A stretch of 64,000 nt of DNA, taken from NCBI GenBank assembly GCA_027563935.2, contig CM050446.2:31561501-31625500 (forward strand), in the 5' to 3' direction. Of this stretch, positions 1 to 11,720 are shown one piece after another; position 1 is the stretch's first letter, and every line of letters starts with the position of its first letter. The translations under genes and the position numbers were made by a program. The notes under the pieces were generated by a model. The model ran no database searches. It had not been told where the DNA came from and saw nothing but the letters and a program-made list of their open reading frames with translations. This stretch comes from Costus lasius. Taxonomy: Eukaryota > Streptophyta > Magnoliopsida > Zingiberales > Costaceae.

Positions 1-497
1 ACGATCCAGTTCTGCTGAACACGAACCATATTCTGGTTCATGTTTGCCAGCCTCATGGTAACATCTGTGTGTCTGAACAAAAGATGATACGAGCTCCCAA
101 TCCTCGTAATCATCTTGATAGCAATGCAGGCGTTCATGTCTAATCTCGGAGTGCCCTTAGCCTTGTTCAACCTCAAAGGGTCAATACTGAGGGCAATGGC
201 AATAGTGGTAATCAGACCACCCATCACAATAACTCCCCTCCACGCCCTAGCCACCTTATGAATCTGCTTCACAATGTAGAATGGGATGCTAGCGCAGAAT
301 CTAGTCAACATAGTACATAAAAAGAACATCTCTAAAGCTCTGACCATCCCATCACTCTCTGCTTGCCCAAAAATAGTGTGTGAGAGTATCCGATGTGTGT
401 ATCTGAGTGCCAGGCTAGATAGACGTGTAGCTCTAGAGGTCCTCGGATCAAATGCTCCCCCTCCAGATATCTGCTACAAGAAACTGCTATCGGTGTA
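1..497 (-). pseudogene. Athila-type 3' ORF fragment
   Basis: The minus strand reads as an open frame of about 130 codons from roughly position 410 to the window edge. It is clearly related to the ORF at 30737-32150 in this window: both share a block like HTIFG followed by SDGMVR, then a hydrophobic stretch, then KVARA-RG and a -IAIKMI-/-VAMKMI- segment before SYHLLF/TYHLIL. This matches the protein of unknown function encoded downstream of pol in plant Athila Ty3/gypsy elements (ATHILA ORF family). The fragment lacks the N-terminal half, which should lie above position 497 but is replaced there by an LTR on the other strand. It is therefore a broken remnant. Confidence 0.75.
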
Positions 498-1928
498 TGA
501 TGTCTCATATTTATATGCATAATCTCTCCTATTTTTATCATATTATCACTTATTTTGACTTAAATCCTTTTGTTTGTTCGGAATCTTCACTTTCCTAGCT
601 TTTGTCATATTTCAGGGAAAATAACTAAAATTTTGATAGATTTTGAGGCATCCGAGTGCACGAATGAATTTTTAACGTCGAAACGAAGCTGCTCATCAAT
701 TTTCAGTTGAAACAAAGCTTGTATGGAGAATCACAACAGTGCCATGATAGATTTTGAGTCCTTCATGGGCCATAAATGTCGCGCACTTCAGGGAGCATTT
801 CTATGGCTAAGTCATTTTCTTCACAAAAACTTTCACGGTCGTGAATCATTCACCAGCAGTGAATGCCTCGACGCGAAGGAATTTGATTCACAGAAACTTT
901 CACGGCTGCAGCCATAAATGACTCACGGGCTATGAGTACTTCCACCCAACTCAATTTTTGCTCGATTCGACCTCGAATCGAGTCGAAACTTAACCAAACT
1001 CTATAAAACCTTCTTAGATGGGTTCTAAACCAATTAAAGTATAAAAGGAAGGAGATTTGGAGAGTTAAATAATCTTATTTGGATGATATTGGACAGAGGC
1101 AGCGGCTGGGCAGAATTCCGGCAAGGAGATCATGCAAAGGACGGATTTTGTTGCTCCATCTTTGTCTCCTGATCGAAGAGAAGAGTTATCCTTATTCTCC
1201 TAGTGTCTCCTTGTAATTTGATTAGGTTTTTATGTCAATTTCATCATACAATATGTTGTTTACTATGAACATGATAGCTTAAGATCTTTGTTTCGGGATT
1301 TGAGGAGTAGCCCATTGATTGATTTATGAATTAAATCTTTTGTATGAGTCTTTGTTAAGAATCCTATTGAGTTGATTTGATTAGAATTGTACGTATTTCA
1401 TTTTAATACTCTGGACAAGTTTTATTGCGTTTGAGACGTCGCGAGAAGGACTGAGAGGTGAATCGCGACATCAGATCTATTCTTTTCAAACCCGTGAATT
1501 CAATCACGAGAGTAGTTTGGATTCTCTTGAAGGATTTACACAATTTGTCACAAAATTTAATGGGCCTAATTACAATAATTGTTACAAGAGTATAGAATTA
1601 TCATGATTAAGTACCGGATTATGCTTCGGGAGAATGTAATCTCTACTTATGGATAAATCTCTTTCAACCCTTTAATTTTCTTTACTTTGATTTATTTTAT
1701 TAAATTCTAAATTGTCAACATGGTAAAACCCCAATCCCGATTCTCTTCGCATAAGTTTTCTACCCAAAATGCTCGCTTTTGCTCTCTCGCGCATCGAAGT
1801 TTCCATTCAAAAATCACACTTTGAATCGTCTAGCTATAGATTGATTGTGTAATTAGTACTAGACCACCAGATCCTCGTTGGGAATGATATCTTATTTATT
1901 ACTTTGATAAAACCGTGCATTCGCATCA
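498..1928 (+). mobile_element. Athila-like LTR (solo or truncated)
   Basis: Begins TGATGTCTCATATTT and ends CCGTGCATTCGCATCA. The middle matches the layout of the LTR at 58796-60267: a TTCGGAATCTTCACTTT block near the start, a GCGAGA-type central part and an ACTTTGATAAAACCGTGCA 3' end. Hairpin-forming TTTCACGGTCGTGAA/CACGGCTGCAG motifs sit at about 770-945. No primer-binding site follows and the flanking 5-mers (gtgta, atatt) do not match, so at least one side has been rearranged. Confidence 0.65.
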
Positions 1929-2545
1929 ATATTCAATTTGGAAAATACTCGGCCTCAACGGCTTATTGGATATTTTAATTTGAAAGATATTCGGCTTCAA
2001 CGACATATTCGATGTTCAATTTAGAAAATATCCAGCTTCAACAACTTATTTTGATTTGTGAATTATCAGGCCTCAGTGGCTAGTTGGATATTTAATTTAA
2101 AAAATATTTGGCCTCAACGGCTTTTTGGATATTTTAATTTGTGAAAATATCCGATCTTGATGGCTTGTTGGATATTCAATTTGTGAAATATCTGGCCTCA
2201 GCAGCTTGTTGGATATTTTAATTAGCAAAAATATCCGGCCTTGATGGCTCATTGGATATCCAATTTGGAAAATATTCAACCTCAATGCCTTATTGGATAT
2301 TTTAATTTTATGAAATATCCGACCTCAACGGCTTATTGGATATTTTAATTTGTGAAATATCCAACCTCAATGGCTTATTAGATATTTTATTTCTGGAAAA
2401 ATATTCGGCATTGACGATTTGTTAGATATTTTAATTTACGAAATATCTAACCTCAACGGCTTATTGGATATTTTAAATTTGTGTCATATCTAGCCTCAGT
2501 GGCTTGTTGGATATTTCAGCCTTAGCAAACACAACATCATATTGA
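1929..2545. repeat. 42-bp tandem array, left part
   Basis: About 14 degenerate copies of a 42-bp unit built around GGCCTCAACGGCTTATTGG followed by ATATTTTAATTTGTGAAATATCC. Units start near 1951, 1994, 2069, 2111, 2155, 2194, 2238, 2279, 2322, 2365, 2409, 2450 and 2493. Each unit carries GGATATT and AATATCC, so adjacent units can pair. No gene is supported; frames through it encode 14-residue repeats only because 42 is a multiple of three. Confidence 0.85.
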
Positions 2546-2550
2546 GGAGT

Positions 2551-4077
2551 TGATAGCACCCACCGATATAGTAGGCGTTACCCGCAAGTGCACGGGTCTA
2601 TCGAAGTAATAAAATATCGATCCCACAGGGACTGATGGACAAATACCGACAGATCTCGAATTTGTTAGCTAGACGATGTGAAATTAGCGAAGTCTAAATG
2701 TTAAGTAATTAAATACACAGAAATGTAATTGGAGGAATTGCACGAGAGAGTCTTAATAGTATGAAACATCAGGATGTGGGTTCACCGCCTAGACTTCTTA
2801 CAGCTTAATAGTCCAGCCTCTAATGCCCTAATCTAGTCTAGTTCAAGGGATTCGGCTTCCTTGTCACTTAGGTAGTCACTCCCTCCGATAGCTGGCTTGC
2901 ATTCACAATCACGGCTATAGGTCAAATCTATTAGGTTCTGGCACTCGGTCGGAAACGCTTCTCCCCAACGCGCCTAAGTTCCTAATACTTCCAAGATGGG
3001 CACAGGATGACAAAAGAGGTCCTCCCCAAGAATTCCTGGCTTACAAACCTCCCCTGCGTAACTTCTGGCTCAAGCGCGCCCTCTCGGGCTGCGCAGGTAT
3101 AGCGTTCCTAAATTGTCTAACGTACACGTGTGCAAGAAGTTTGCCAAGTGCGTCTAAGATCCAGGAGCTAATACAAGGAGAGTGCAGTTCGTCAAGAGGA
3201 TTCTCCCCAAGAATTACTGCCTTACAAATCCCACATGAGGAATTACAGGCTCAAACGCTCCCTTTCGGGAGACGTAGGCAAAGTGATCAAACAAATCTGA
3301 TAAACCTCCAATCAAATGCTTCCGACACGTGGTCGGACTTGTGGTCTTCCCAACGCGTTTAAAATCCTAACTACCCCCTGGGTTGAGTACAGACAATCAG
3401 CGAGTTTCCTCATGATTATCTGATTTACAATGCCTTAGACAATCACGGACTTGTGGTCTTCCCAGCGAGTTTCCCAATGCCTCAGGCGCTGCAGTTTTTC
3501 CAGCAAAAGAAGTCTTCGCTGCTAGCCTCCATATCCTGCAAAGTTCAGCCACCCATCCCTCACGACATGATGATTTTGTGGGCAAAATCTCTCCTAAAAG
3601 CTGCTCCACGCCCCCTTTTTCAACAGGGGAGAAAGGTCCTAGGTGCCCTTCAGCCTCCCCTTAGGTTAGATCAGAGAAATATGGAAGAAAACAGTGATTT
3701 CGTAACAGGCGGGTCCGCGATCACGGGCGAGAATTTAGTCGTGACCCGGTCGTGATTTGTCGATTTCAGCTTCAGGCATAGCGACGATCACGGGCATGAT
3801 TCTGATCGGGACCCGGTCGTGATTTCCAGCAAAGGCTTCAATGAATCTAGAATCTTCCAGTTTGGATCATCTTGGGTTAGGACGAGCTCCTCTGCTACCA
3901 AAGTGTCAGAATCTACCTTTTAAGTGGTCCTTTTGACCTGAAACATGAAAATACCGAAATAGGTGCAATTCCATAGATGTATCCAAATACAGGTAATTGT
4001 AAGACTTAAAGTCGTGAGATAGGTATGATTCTATGAGTAAATTGACACGCAAATCTCTATATAAATCTGTGTCAACA
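2551..4077 (-). mobile_element. Solo LTR with 5-bp TSD GGAGT
   Basis: Minus-strand LTR of 1527 bp starting TGTTGACACAG (at 4077) and ending GGTGCTATCA (at 2551). It is flanked by GGAGT at 2546-2550 and 4078-4082. The 3' end, read on minus, contains GATCGATATTTTATTACTTCGA and a GTGCACTTGCGGG block also seen in the other Athila-like LTRs. TCACGGGC / GACCCGGTCGTGA palindromes lie at about 3715-3830. No PBS, PPT or internal domain is present, as expected after LTR-LTR recombination. It split the older 42-bp tandem array. Confidence 0.85.
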
Positions 4078-4082
4078 GGAGT

Positions 4083-4262
4083 TATGCCCCAACGATGAAT
4101 GTCAACGTACGCACCTCCCAAACAATATTTTATTGCGATATGTTAATGTTTTCAGAAATTCTTTATCCGACCTAAATGGCTTATTGGATATTTAATTTAA
4201 AAGTTATCCAGCTTTCATGACTTATTGGATATTTAATTCCAATTGGCTCATATTGATGAAAA
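4083..4262. repeat. 42-bp tandem array, right part
   Basis: After the solo LTR, about 65 bp of non-repeat sequence leads back into at least two more units (starting near 4168 and 4210) of the array at 1929-2545, ending in TTATTGGATATTTAATT. This fits a single array interrupted by insertion. Confidence 0.7.
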
Positions 4263-4735
4263 TTAGATATCGTATTTAGAAAGATCAAGTTTGATTTAGT
4301 ACGGGTTGACACCTTGATCATGTCAAAAGTCAACCGAATGATCTAGATTCATGCAGATCATTTTTAACCATTGATTTGAAATTTACATTTAGATTAAACT
4401 TATCTGCTTCAATTTAGATTTTGGATCAAAAATTTGATATCATATTTGGAAAGATCAAGTTCGATTTAGTAAGAATCAATATTTAGATCATCTTGGAAGC
4501 CATCCGATTGACTTAGATTTATGTAAATTATTTTTAGCTATTGAAATTTTGATTTATAGATATGCTTAGATTCAGGCCTCTCATCAAAAATCTAAGAGCA
4601 GATTTAGAAAGATCAAGCCCAACTTAATAAGAATTGACACTTGGATCGTGTCGAGAACCGTCCAACTAACTTGGATTTATGTAAATTAATATCAGCCATT
4701 GATTGTATTACATTAGATTTGGATCATTTGGTTTT
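4263..4735. repeat. Degenerate ~165-bp tandem repeat, 3 copies
   Basis: Three diverged copies start near 4266, 4436 and 4597. Each opens with a variant of GATATCATATTTGGAAAGATC, continues with AATTGACACTTGGATC, then a CATCCGACTGACTTAGATTT-like block and a TTTTAGCCATTGATT tail. No coding potential is evident. Confidence 0.6.
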
Positions 4736-5750
4736 GAGTTAGATCCCGACCCTCGATTTTTGTGAAACTAAATCAGGACCACTGATTTTGGGACAAATCT
4801 GCACCGTCAGATCGAAGCTAGGTAGATATGATCCATCAAATTGGAATTAGAAAATCCGGGTTGTTGGATTAAAATTGGAAGATCTAGATCGTTGTTTGTT
4901 TGATCAAATTCAAGCCGTTGGATCGAATCTAAAAAATATAAATCATCAGATCAAGACCGGAAGATTTGGGGCGTCTAATCAGCCTGAGTAGATCTGGGCC
5001 GCTAGATCAAAGTTGAAAGATCTAGCCGTCAAATTCTTGATGATCACATCTAAGCCGTTATTTTCAGATTTGACCAAGCCGTCGTATCGTCGACGATCAA
5101 ATATGAGCATTTTATTTTCAGATCTAACCTTGGCCGTTAGATCATTTCTTAGACGAAATTGAATCGTCAAATCTAGTAATTTATTTTCTTCGTTTGTTTG
5201 TGACAGAAATGAATGAAGTTCGTTCTTTCCGTCAACCATCCACCGTCCAAGCACTCGCCTGCTCCAACTGAGGACTCCTTGCATCACATCAGATTAGTGG
5301 CCGAAATCTAATGTTGGCTAATCGCAAATTGACGCTAAGTGAGACCAGATGAAGGGGTTTTCGTTCGAGACACCGATGAATAAGATCGTCGAAAAGAAAC
5401 ATTCGATTCTGGTGATCTAGTCACCGGATGAACGAATCCTTTTACCCACTAATTCACACATTCGAAGAGAAGCTGTGGACGAAATTTCAGCTTGATCAGC
5501 CTGCTGGATGTTGAATGCGAAGATGAAAAAGGATCACAAGAGAAGCTATCGATTCCGATAATCCGACAGTCAAATGGATGGATCCTTTCGTCCGTCGGTG
5601 TGCATGCTTGAGAAGAAAGTATAATCAAGGTTTGAGCTTGATCAGATGGTTAGATGCCGATTATGATTTGAAGATTTTTTTTGTTTTCGGTAACAAACGC
5701 AGTCGCCGTTTGATAGACTTAAAATTTGGCATTTTTCATTGTTTTTCGGC
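4736..5750. repeat. GATC / GCCGTTGGATC motif-rich region
   Basis: From about 4740 to 5170 short phrases such as GCCGTTGGATCGAATC, GGGCCGCTAGATC and AAGCCGTCGTATCG recur every 20-40 bases with little order. Downstream (5170-5750) the sequence becomes anonymous. Open frames here are short and show no recognisable domains. Confidence 0.5.
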
Positions 5751-5759
5751 GACGGAGAC

Positions 5760-6530
5760 CGTGTCTTTTTCCTCTGCCTTCTACTTGATCGCAGAAAAAT
5801 TTTTGCAGAGGGATGTCCCTCTGCAAAATTTTGTAGCGGAGTGCCCCGATCTACGGAACACAAATCTTAGCGCAAATAAGACATCAATCTCTATGCAAAA
5901 GTAACTCAGTCTACCCTTATACGATATCTAGCTTTTGTTATACGATATCAACATTATATTGAAATGGTTTCGTATGACACTTAAATATTTTCGTATAATA
6001 CTTTAATATTTTTGTATAATACCTTAATATTTTCATATAACACTTGAATATTTTCGTATAACACCTAAATATTTTCGTATAACACCTGTCTATTATCATA
6101 TAACACCTTAATATTTTCATATATCATGTTACTATTGTCATATAATACCTTAATATTTTCGTATATCATGTGACTATTGTCGTATAAAATAGTTAGATGA
6201 TATACAAAAATATATATACGACAATAGTCAGATGATATACAAAAATATTAAGGTGTTATACGATAATAAACATATATTATATGAAAATATTTAGGTGTTA
6301 TATGAAAATATTAAGTTGTTATACGATACGAAACCATTTCAATGTAATGGTGATATCGTATAACACAGATTAGATAGCGTATAATCGTGGACTTAAGTAA
6401 AAGTACATAAAAATATATGCACTATTTGCTTTATGATACGTGCTTTATAGATCAGGGCAGGACTCTCCAAAGGCACACCCCGCTGCAAAAACGCAGCCAC
6501 TTGATCGCAGTAGAGTGGTGAGATGGGAAA
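5760..6530. mobile_element. Foldback/MITE-like element, long imperfect inverted repeat
   Basis: Two arms of roughly 400 and 340 bp mirror each other around about 6190. The inner parts consist of reiterated CGTATAACACCTAAATATTTT units on the left and their complements on the right. Further out, GAAATGGTTTCGTAT (about 5960) pairs with ATACGAAACCATTTC (about 6325) and ACGATATC pairs with GATATCGT. The outermost parts share TTTTTGCAG, GAT(C/G)CGCAG-like and GCAAATA blocks in inverted orientation. The superfamily is uncertain; no transposase is visible. Confidence 0.7.
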
Positions 6531-8829
6531 GTCAATTGATTGTTGGAGTTGGTCAATTATTTGATTTTGACTCGATCTTTTGTCTTCCCTCTGAAATTCA
6601 GGATTGTGGGCCTGTGGCGACAAGAGGCGGCGCTTATCGTTTATTTGAGTCGGTCAACCTAATATGATTCCAATCCTGATTTTACTTCATTCTAATCTGC
6701 AAATTCGAAATTCTTGCCCTATACTGTCAGCAGCCGGTAGGAGATTTCCCTTCTCATTCAGAGCAATCAAGCAACTAATTGCTATTCAAACATAGTCGAT
6801 CAGTAATTAATTATCGCTTGTATTAGCATATTTTTTTACTTTCTATTAAAATATATTTATTTTAAAATTCTGTCTATCAAAATATGTGCTTATTTTAAAG
6901 TTATCTTTTTATCAAAATATATATTTATTTTAAAATTATCTTTGTATTAAAGTATTTATTTATTTAAGAATTCTCTAGATTGAGAAGGAAGAAGGATAAA
7001 AAAAATTATACCTATCCAGCAATAAAATCCTCTAGAGCACCAATGGCAAATTTGGGGCTCTGCCATTCGACAAGACTGAAGATGTCATGTTCCATCCACT
7101 CCCACGATTATTTTAATGTCATGTTCCATCCACAAGAAAAGAATCCTCTCTTCAAGTTTGCCAAATTTGACAATCGACTGCATGGGAATTTGTGAATTTT
7201 TTTATTATTTTAATGTCATGTTCCATCCACTCCCACGATTTTTTTTTTTTTACCATATCCGCCGCCATGATGTCGCGTTCTCCTTGTTTTTTATTTGATC
7301 ATGGTCAAAATTTTTGATTTTGACACAAATCCAATTTTGCTTTTCTTTTTTAGCTTTCCCTTTTTAGCCCTAGCCTTCTATAGCGGATTCTTTTTTTCTG
7401 CGCATATCAAATCAAAATAGCGCTTTCCAAATTTGGGAAACGCATCGTCTTTTCTTGTAATAAAAAAATTAATTCTATCAAAATTAATTTTGAATTTATT
7501 AATTTTATTTTTATTAAAAAAAACATAATTAGTCCAACACACTCAAAATCATTTTGTATATCAAAAGTTATAAGGAAAATACTACAAGTCAGTCTAGTAT
7601 TTCACAAAATATATGCTAAATGATACTATCAATTTGATACCATAATTTTGGTTAACTATATATAATATAGAATGCATTAGAAAGCTATTCAAATTCTCTT
7701 TTACATAAAATATATTTCATTTTAGAGCCTTTGCATTTGCATGAACAAAGTTACAAAATAAATACCCACTAGACATCAAATTTGACAAATTCCAACGTCT
7801 TGATCTTTCTTTCAAAATTTTCCTACTATAATATGATTAAAACACCAAAATCATTCTTAAAATCCATTAATTAGAATCTTATCTAGGTCACAAAATTATA
7901 AAACAACATTCATATCAAACTATTACTTTATTTGAAAATATAAATATAACACATCAGGTAGAAACTTATCTTATGCACTGATTTAAGCTCTCCAAAATGT
8001 TCTTCTTCAATTCACCGCCTTGCATATACTCTTCCTCAAACTAATGCAAGTTGCAAGTGAGAATTAGCATTTTTTTTTTCTTTTTTTTTTCTTTTTTTTA
8101 CCTCATTAGTCACCCAAGCATGATGTGTCACTTCTAGGTTAGTTCTCATTCCCATTAAGCATGAGGTGTAAGGGTAAATAAGCCTGAGGTGTTTACAAAT
8201 CTTTTTATTTTATTTTAATGACTCTTTTCTTTTTTTTTTTCTTTCTTTATTTTTATTTTCTATTAAACAATGACAATTTCCTTATTAAAATATACATATT
8301 TAATTACCTAATTTAAGTTTTAGTTCTCATACTTTTAAAATAACCCTCCTAACTTCTCATGTATGTATTTTATACATATGATCCAAATGTGTGGTAAAGT
8401 ATGATGTAATTTAACACTAACATAAGTTGGAAGAAAATTAAAAGTATTTGTTCATCTTTATAAATAGTGTTATTAAAACTTAAATATCACATACAAACAT
8501 TTTGGTGATTGTAATTTTTTTCACAACAACTGCCTATGTTGTTGTTCTACTCATGCCTATGTGTAGAGGATTAAGGCAGGCTCAACATGCTCAAAATCCC
8601 TCTTAGAACTCCAATTGAACTAAACATCGACTTTCTCCACTTCTTTCCATTTCGACCCCACCCCCTTTGCTCATTGTCGTTGGAGCTCAGCCCCATTGGA
8701 GCTCGGCAACTCACATACACTAGACGCAGGGCTCGAACACGTGATTTTCATGTGATATAGTGTCATCCTTTGATTCATCCCTTCTATTTTCCTCTCCTTC
8801 CTAATTTCCCATCCGTCCTCCCTATTATC
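6531..8829. other. AT-rich intergenic DNA without a supported gene
   Basis: No conserved protein segment seen on either strand. Three copies of TGTCATGTTCCATCCAC occur at about 7082, 7118 and 7214, two of them followed by TCCCACGATT. T-rich and (CTTTTTTTT)-like tracts lie at about 8070-8100 and 8228-8245. Confidence 0.5.
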
Positions 8830-9290
8830 TCATCCCTCCTGGCATACACACCCTAAAAGTAGGCTGGAATCACGTTGGAAATAGTCTTGATGAATGCTAT
8901 GAAGACTTGGTTGCGAGCTTGACCTGTTATAATGATAAATAGATTCATTGTCAATGTTAGATAAATAACTGGTTCCAACAAACTTAGAATTAAAATAAAC
9001 ATTGCATTTTCTGTTATTAAATAAACAAACAAAATCTTCTTTGTCCAATACAGAAACTAAAACCAAATTCCGTTTAAAAGACTATATAATAAATGCATTT
9101 TTAAATTTTATAAAGGAACTAGTATTTAATAACAACTAAAAAATCCCTATACCCAAAACTTTCATTAGATTTCTAGCTCCCATATAGATAAATTTTTGTT
9201 CATTACTAGACATTCTGAAGTTTAGACAACCTTGCACAGAAACACTTATGTGAGTTATGACACTAAAATCTAATTACCAAATGTTTCTAA
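8830..9290 (-). pseudogene. Ty1/copia protease/GAG-pre-integrase fragment
   Basis: On the minus strand, a stretch containing SFKRNLVLVSVLDKE then CLFNNRKCNVYFNSK is typical of the segment between the copia aspartic protease and the GAG-pre-integrase domain, where the family has a -R-NL-SVS-LD- block followed by a short beta-strand segment. Upstream in the same direction lie remnants of the protease C-terminal half (RNLMKVLGIGIF, KFKNAF) interrupted by stop codons. No active-site DSGA or LTRs are visible. It is a small degraded scrap unrelated by position to the copia element at 42-54 kb. Confidence 0.6.
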
Positions 9291-9917
9291 GAACTAAAAC
9301 TAAATCAATTTCAGTACTAACAAGACCAAAAAGTAAATTATTTAAAATTGGAATATTATTTAAATTAGTAGTAATAGTGGAAGCATTTAGGCTGACTAAA
9401 CACCCTGTCAGATACTTAGCCTTTTTTAGGCTAACTAAGCACCCATAATGGACACCTAATAATCATCATACACTCATTATCACATGTGTGTATAATCCTT
9501 TGATCAAAATAACACTCGTCCTTTAGATCGATATCTTGCTGTATAAAGGAAAATACACACCTTGACTCAATAATTCATAGCTCAAAAGATTTTAATGTAG
9601 AAGTCACTTTAGTAATTATACTGGAAAAAAAAAAAAGAAAAATTAACATCATAACTTAATATTTTATTATCAAAGAGTCTTAATATCAAAGATGACTCTC
9701 ATAACTATACTATTAAAATAAATTAAAATAAAATTTAAGTTGAGTTATAATTAATTACTATTTATAAACAGATGAAATTATAAATATGTATAAATTTAAC
9801 ATAATTGATCAAATAAATAAAACGTAAGATCTGTCCACCTATTCATTATTTTTTTATATGTATGTATACATGTACTCTGCATATCTTGACAACGTATACA
9901 TATCCGAATCCAATATA
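9291..9917. other. AT-rich 3' flank of the UGT gene
   Basis: No gene seen. A near-duplicate phrase (AGGCTGACTAAACACCC / AGGCTAACTAAGCACCC) occurs at about 9388 and 9428. Several A/T-rich stretches near 9900-9930 could serve polyadenylation of the minus-strand UGT gene. Confidence 0.4.
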
Positions 9918-11580
9918 TTATATATGTTTGACACTGTTGTCATCCTTGAAATTTAATTCCTTCACTAGTCTGTCTAAGCTCAAATAAGAAGACCCACTTT
10001 GTCTCGTCGCCCCCAACGCCGCCTCTCGCCATTTCTTGGCATTCTCTCTCAACTCTCGCCCACTCTCTCCATCCATCAACTCTACAACACGCTCCCTTAC
10101 TCGCTCTCTCCTCACCTCCTCCATCTCCAAGCTAATCCCCCAGTGCTTGCAAGCATACCGGCAGTTCACATACTGGTCCGCAAACCCTGCCCAGCAAATC
10201 ATCGGCACGCCAGCGACGATACTCTCCAGCATCGAGTTCCAGCCTCCGTGTGTCAAGAAGCCAGCGACGGAACGGTGAGCAAGCACTTGCCGCTGGTCGC
10301 ACCAGCTCGCGAAGAAGCTCCTCCCTCTCGTTTCTTGGACGAATTGCTCCGGCAGCGAGGCGGCGCCGCCGTCGACCATGTCGGGCCTGATCACCCAGAG
10401 GAAGGGGTGGTTGCTGCTGGCGAGACCCCACGCGAAATCCGCCAGCTGGTTGGCTGTCAGGACTGTGAGGCTTCCGAAGCTCACGTACAGGACCGAAGCT
10501 TCCTTTTGGGAGTCCAACCACTGGAGGCAGCCGACGTCTTCTTGCCAGAAGCCTAAGCGTGTTGATTGCGTTGGATTGCCTGCAATGTGTTTGAGCAATG
10601 TCCCCATGGGACCGAGCGTGTACATGCGGGGGAAGTAGCTTCTCAGGGCGTCCAGGACCTCGTACTCCATGCCGTCAAAGGTGTTGATGATTAAGCCCCA
10701 GGCGTTCATCGCGTAATCCACTTGCTCCATCTCAAACTTAATGTCAAGGTCGTCGGGATTTGTTGTTCTGATGAAGCTGGAGAAGTCTCTGAGACGCATA
10801 TCTTTCAATCCAGGAATTGCATCGATTTTGATATCCAGATGCCCATTTGTCAAGCAGCTCTCATCTACATAATAATTTGAAAGAGAACCAACGATTGTAA
10901 ATCAAGGAAGGTGTTCTGTGTGTTCGGATTAAAGGAGAAAACCAAGAACATACTTGAGACATTTTTTAAACGGGTAGAGTGCTAAGAAATTCCGTTAATC
11001 AACTGGAACGCTGACATCATACATGACAAGAGTAAAATCTTTTTCCGGCAAGCTCTAAATTGTTACCTTTGAGTGGGACAAATCCTCGTCGGATAAGCTC
11101 CCGCACCTGCGCAGAGATCATCAGCCCGCAGGCGCTGGTTGTCCAGAACACCAACTCCGGCACGCCAATTTCCCTGGCGACGTCCTGGGTGAAGGTGAAG
11201 AGGAAGTTAGTAACGATGCACGTGATGCGCGGCACGCCGGGGGAGGAGTGGAGCCTCAATATGAGCTCTCTGAGCGGGGTAGGGACGTTCTTCAGTAGTA
11301 GATAGAAAGCTTCCATGACGTTCCCCGGGCCCCCGCACTGCGGCAAGCCGTCGGGGATGGTCTCAAACCGGAAGGTGTCGGTGCCGCGCAGGGCGTCGGG
11401 TCCGTCGGTGCGCAGGAGCTGCCGGTGGCTGAGCTCGGTGTTGACGAAGGTGATGTAGAAGCCTTTGGACTGGAGCAGCCTGGCGAGCTCCAGCGCGGGG
11501 TTGAGATGGCCGGTGGTCGGGTAAGGGATGAGCACGGCGTGGGGCATGTTGTTTGACAGCGCAGCGGTGGCCATGACCAT
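9918..11580 (-). CDS. UDP-glycosyltransferase, UGT85-like (2 exons)
   Basis: Exon 1 is 11580-11067 and exon 2 is 10864-9918, together 1461 nt (486 residues plus stop). The frame is continuous across a 202-bp intron that begins GTAACA and ends ATGTAG; the intron falls just before ESCLTNG, where UGT85 genes have theirs. Plant family-1 UGTs move a sugar from a UDP-sugar to small acceptors in the cytosol. The N-terminal acceptor domain has PTTGHLNP with the catalytic His at residue 25. The C-terminal donor domain has the 44-residue PSPG box at about 359-402, with W359, HxGWNS (377-382), E385 and the final DQ (401-402). Oddities: the family's catalytic Asp after -IVS- is Asn here (N125, CIVTNF), PSPG position 3 is D rather than P, HCGW reads HGGW and the usual WP reads WA. 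The length is normal and no stop or frameshift is seen. The acceptor is unknown; activity may be altered. A second ATG lies two codons in. Confidence 0.9.
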
Positions 11581-11720
11581 GAGTAACTAACTATACGAGC
11601 ATCCGAGCTATAGGTTTCCGGTTTGTTGCATATAAAAGAAAGAGTAGGGGGTGGGGCACGTGAGATATGCGTGCGGCCGGCCATCGAGATACTCAATTGT
11701 CAACGCAAATCCATGTGCTC
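11581..11720 (-). promoter_or_regulatory. Putative UGT core promoter
   Basis: Reading the minus strand, a TTTTATATGC box lies about 50-60 bases before the start codon (near 11629-11638). This is a weak TATA-like candidate; the spacing leaves a very short leader. Confidence 0.3.

Noticed and set aside
2097..2285. 62-codon frame with internal repeats
   Set aside because: The 42-bp tandem unit is a multiple of three, so repeats stay open by arithmetic.
1929..2520. Possible CRISPR array
   Set aside because: Units are contiguous and diverged with no unique spacers, and the organism is a plant.
9999..10556. Long open frames on plus across the UGT gene
   Set aside because: They are antisense shadows of GC-rich UGT exon 2; the minus strand carries the conserved motifs.
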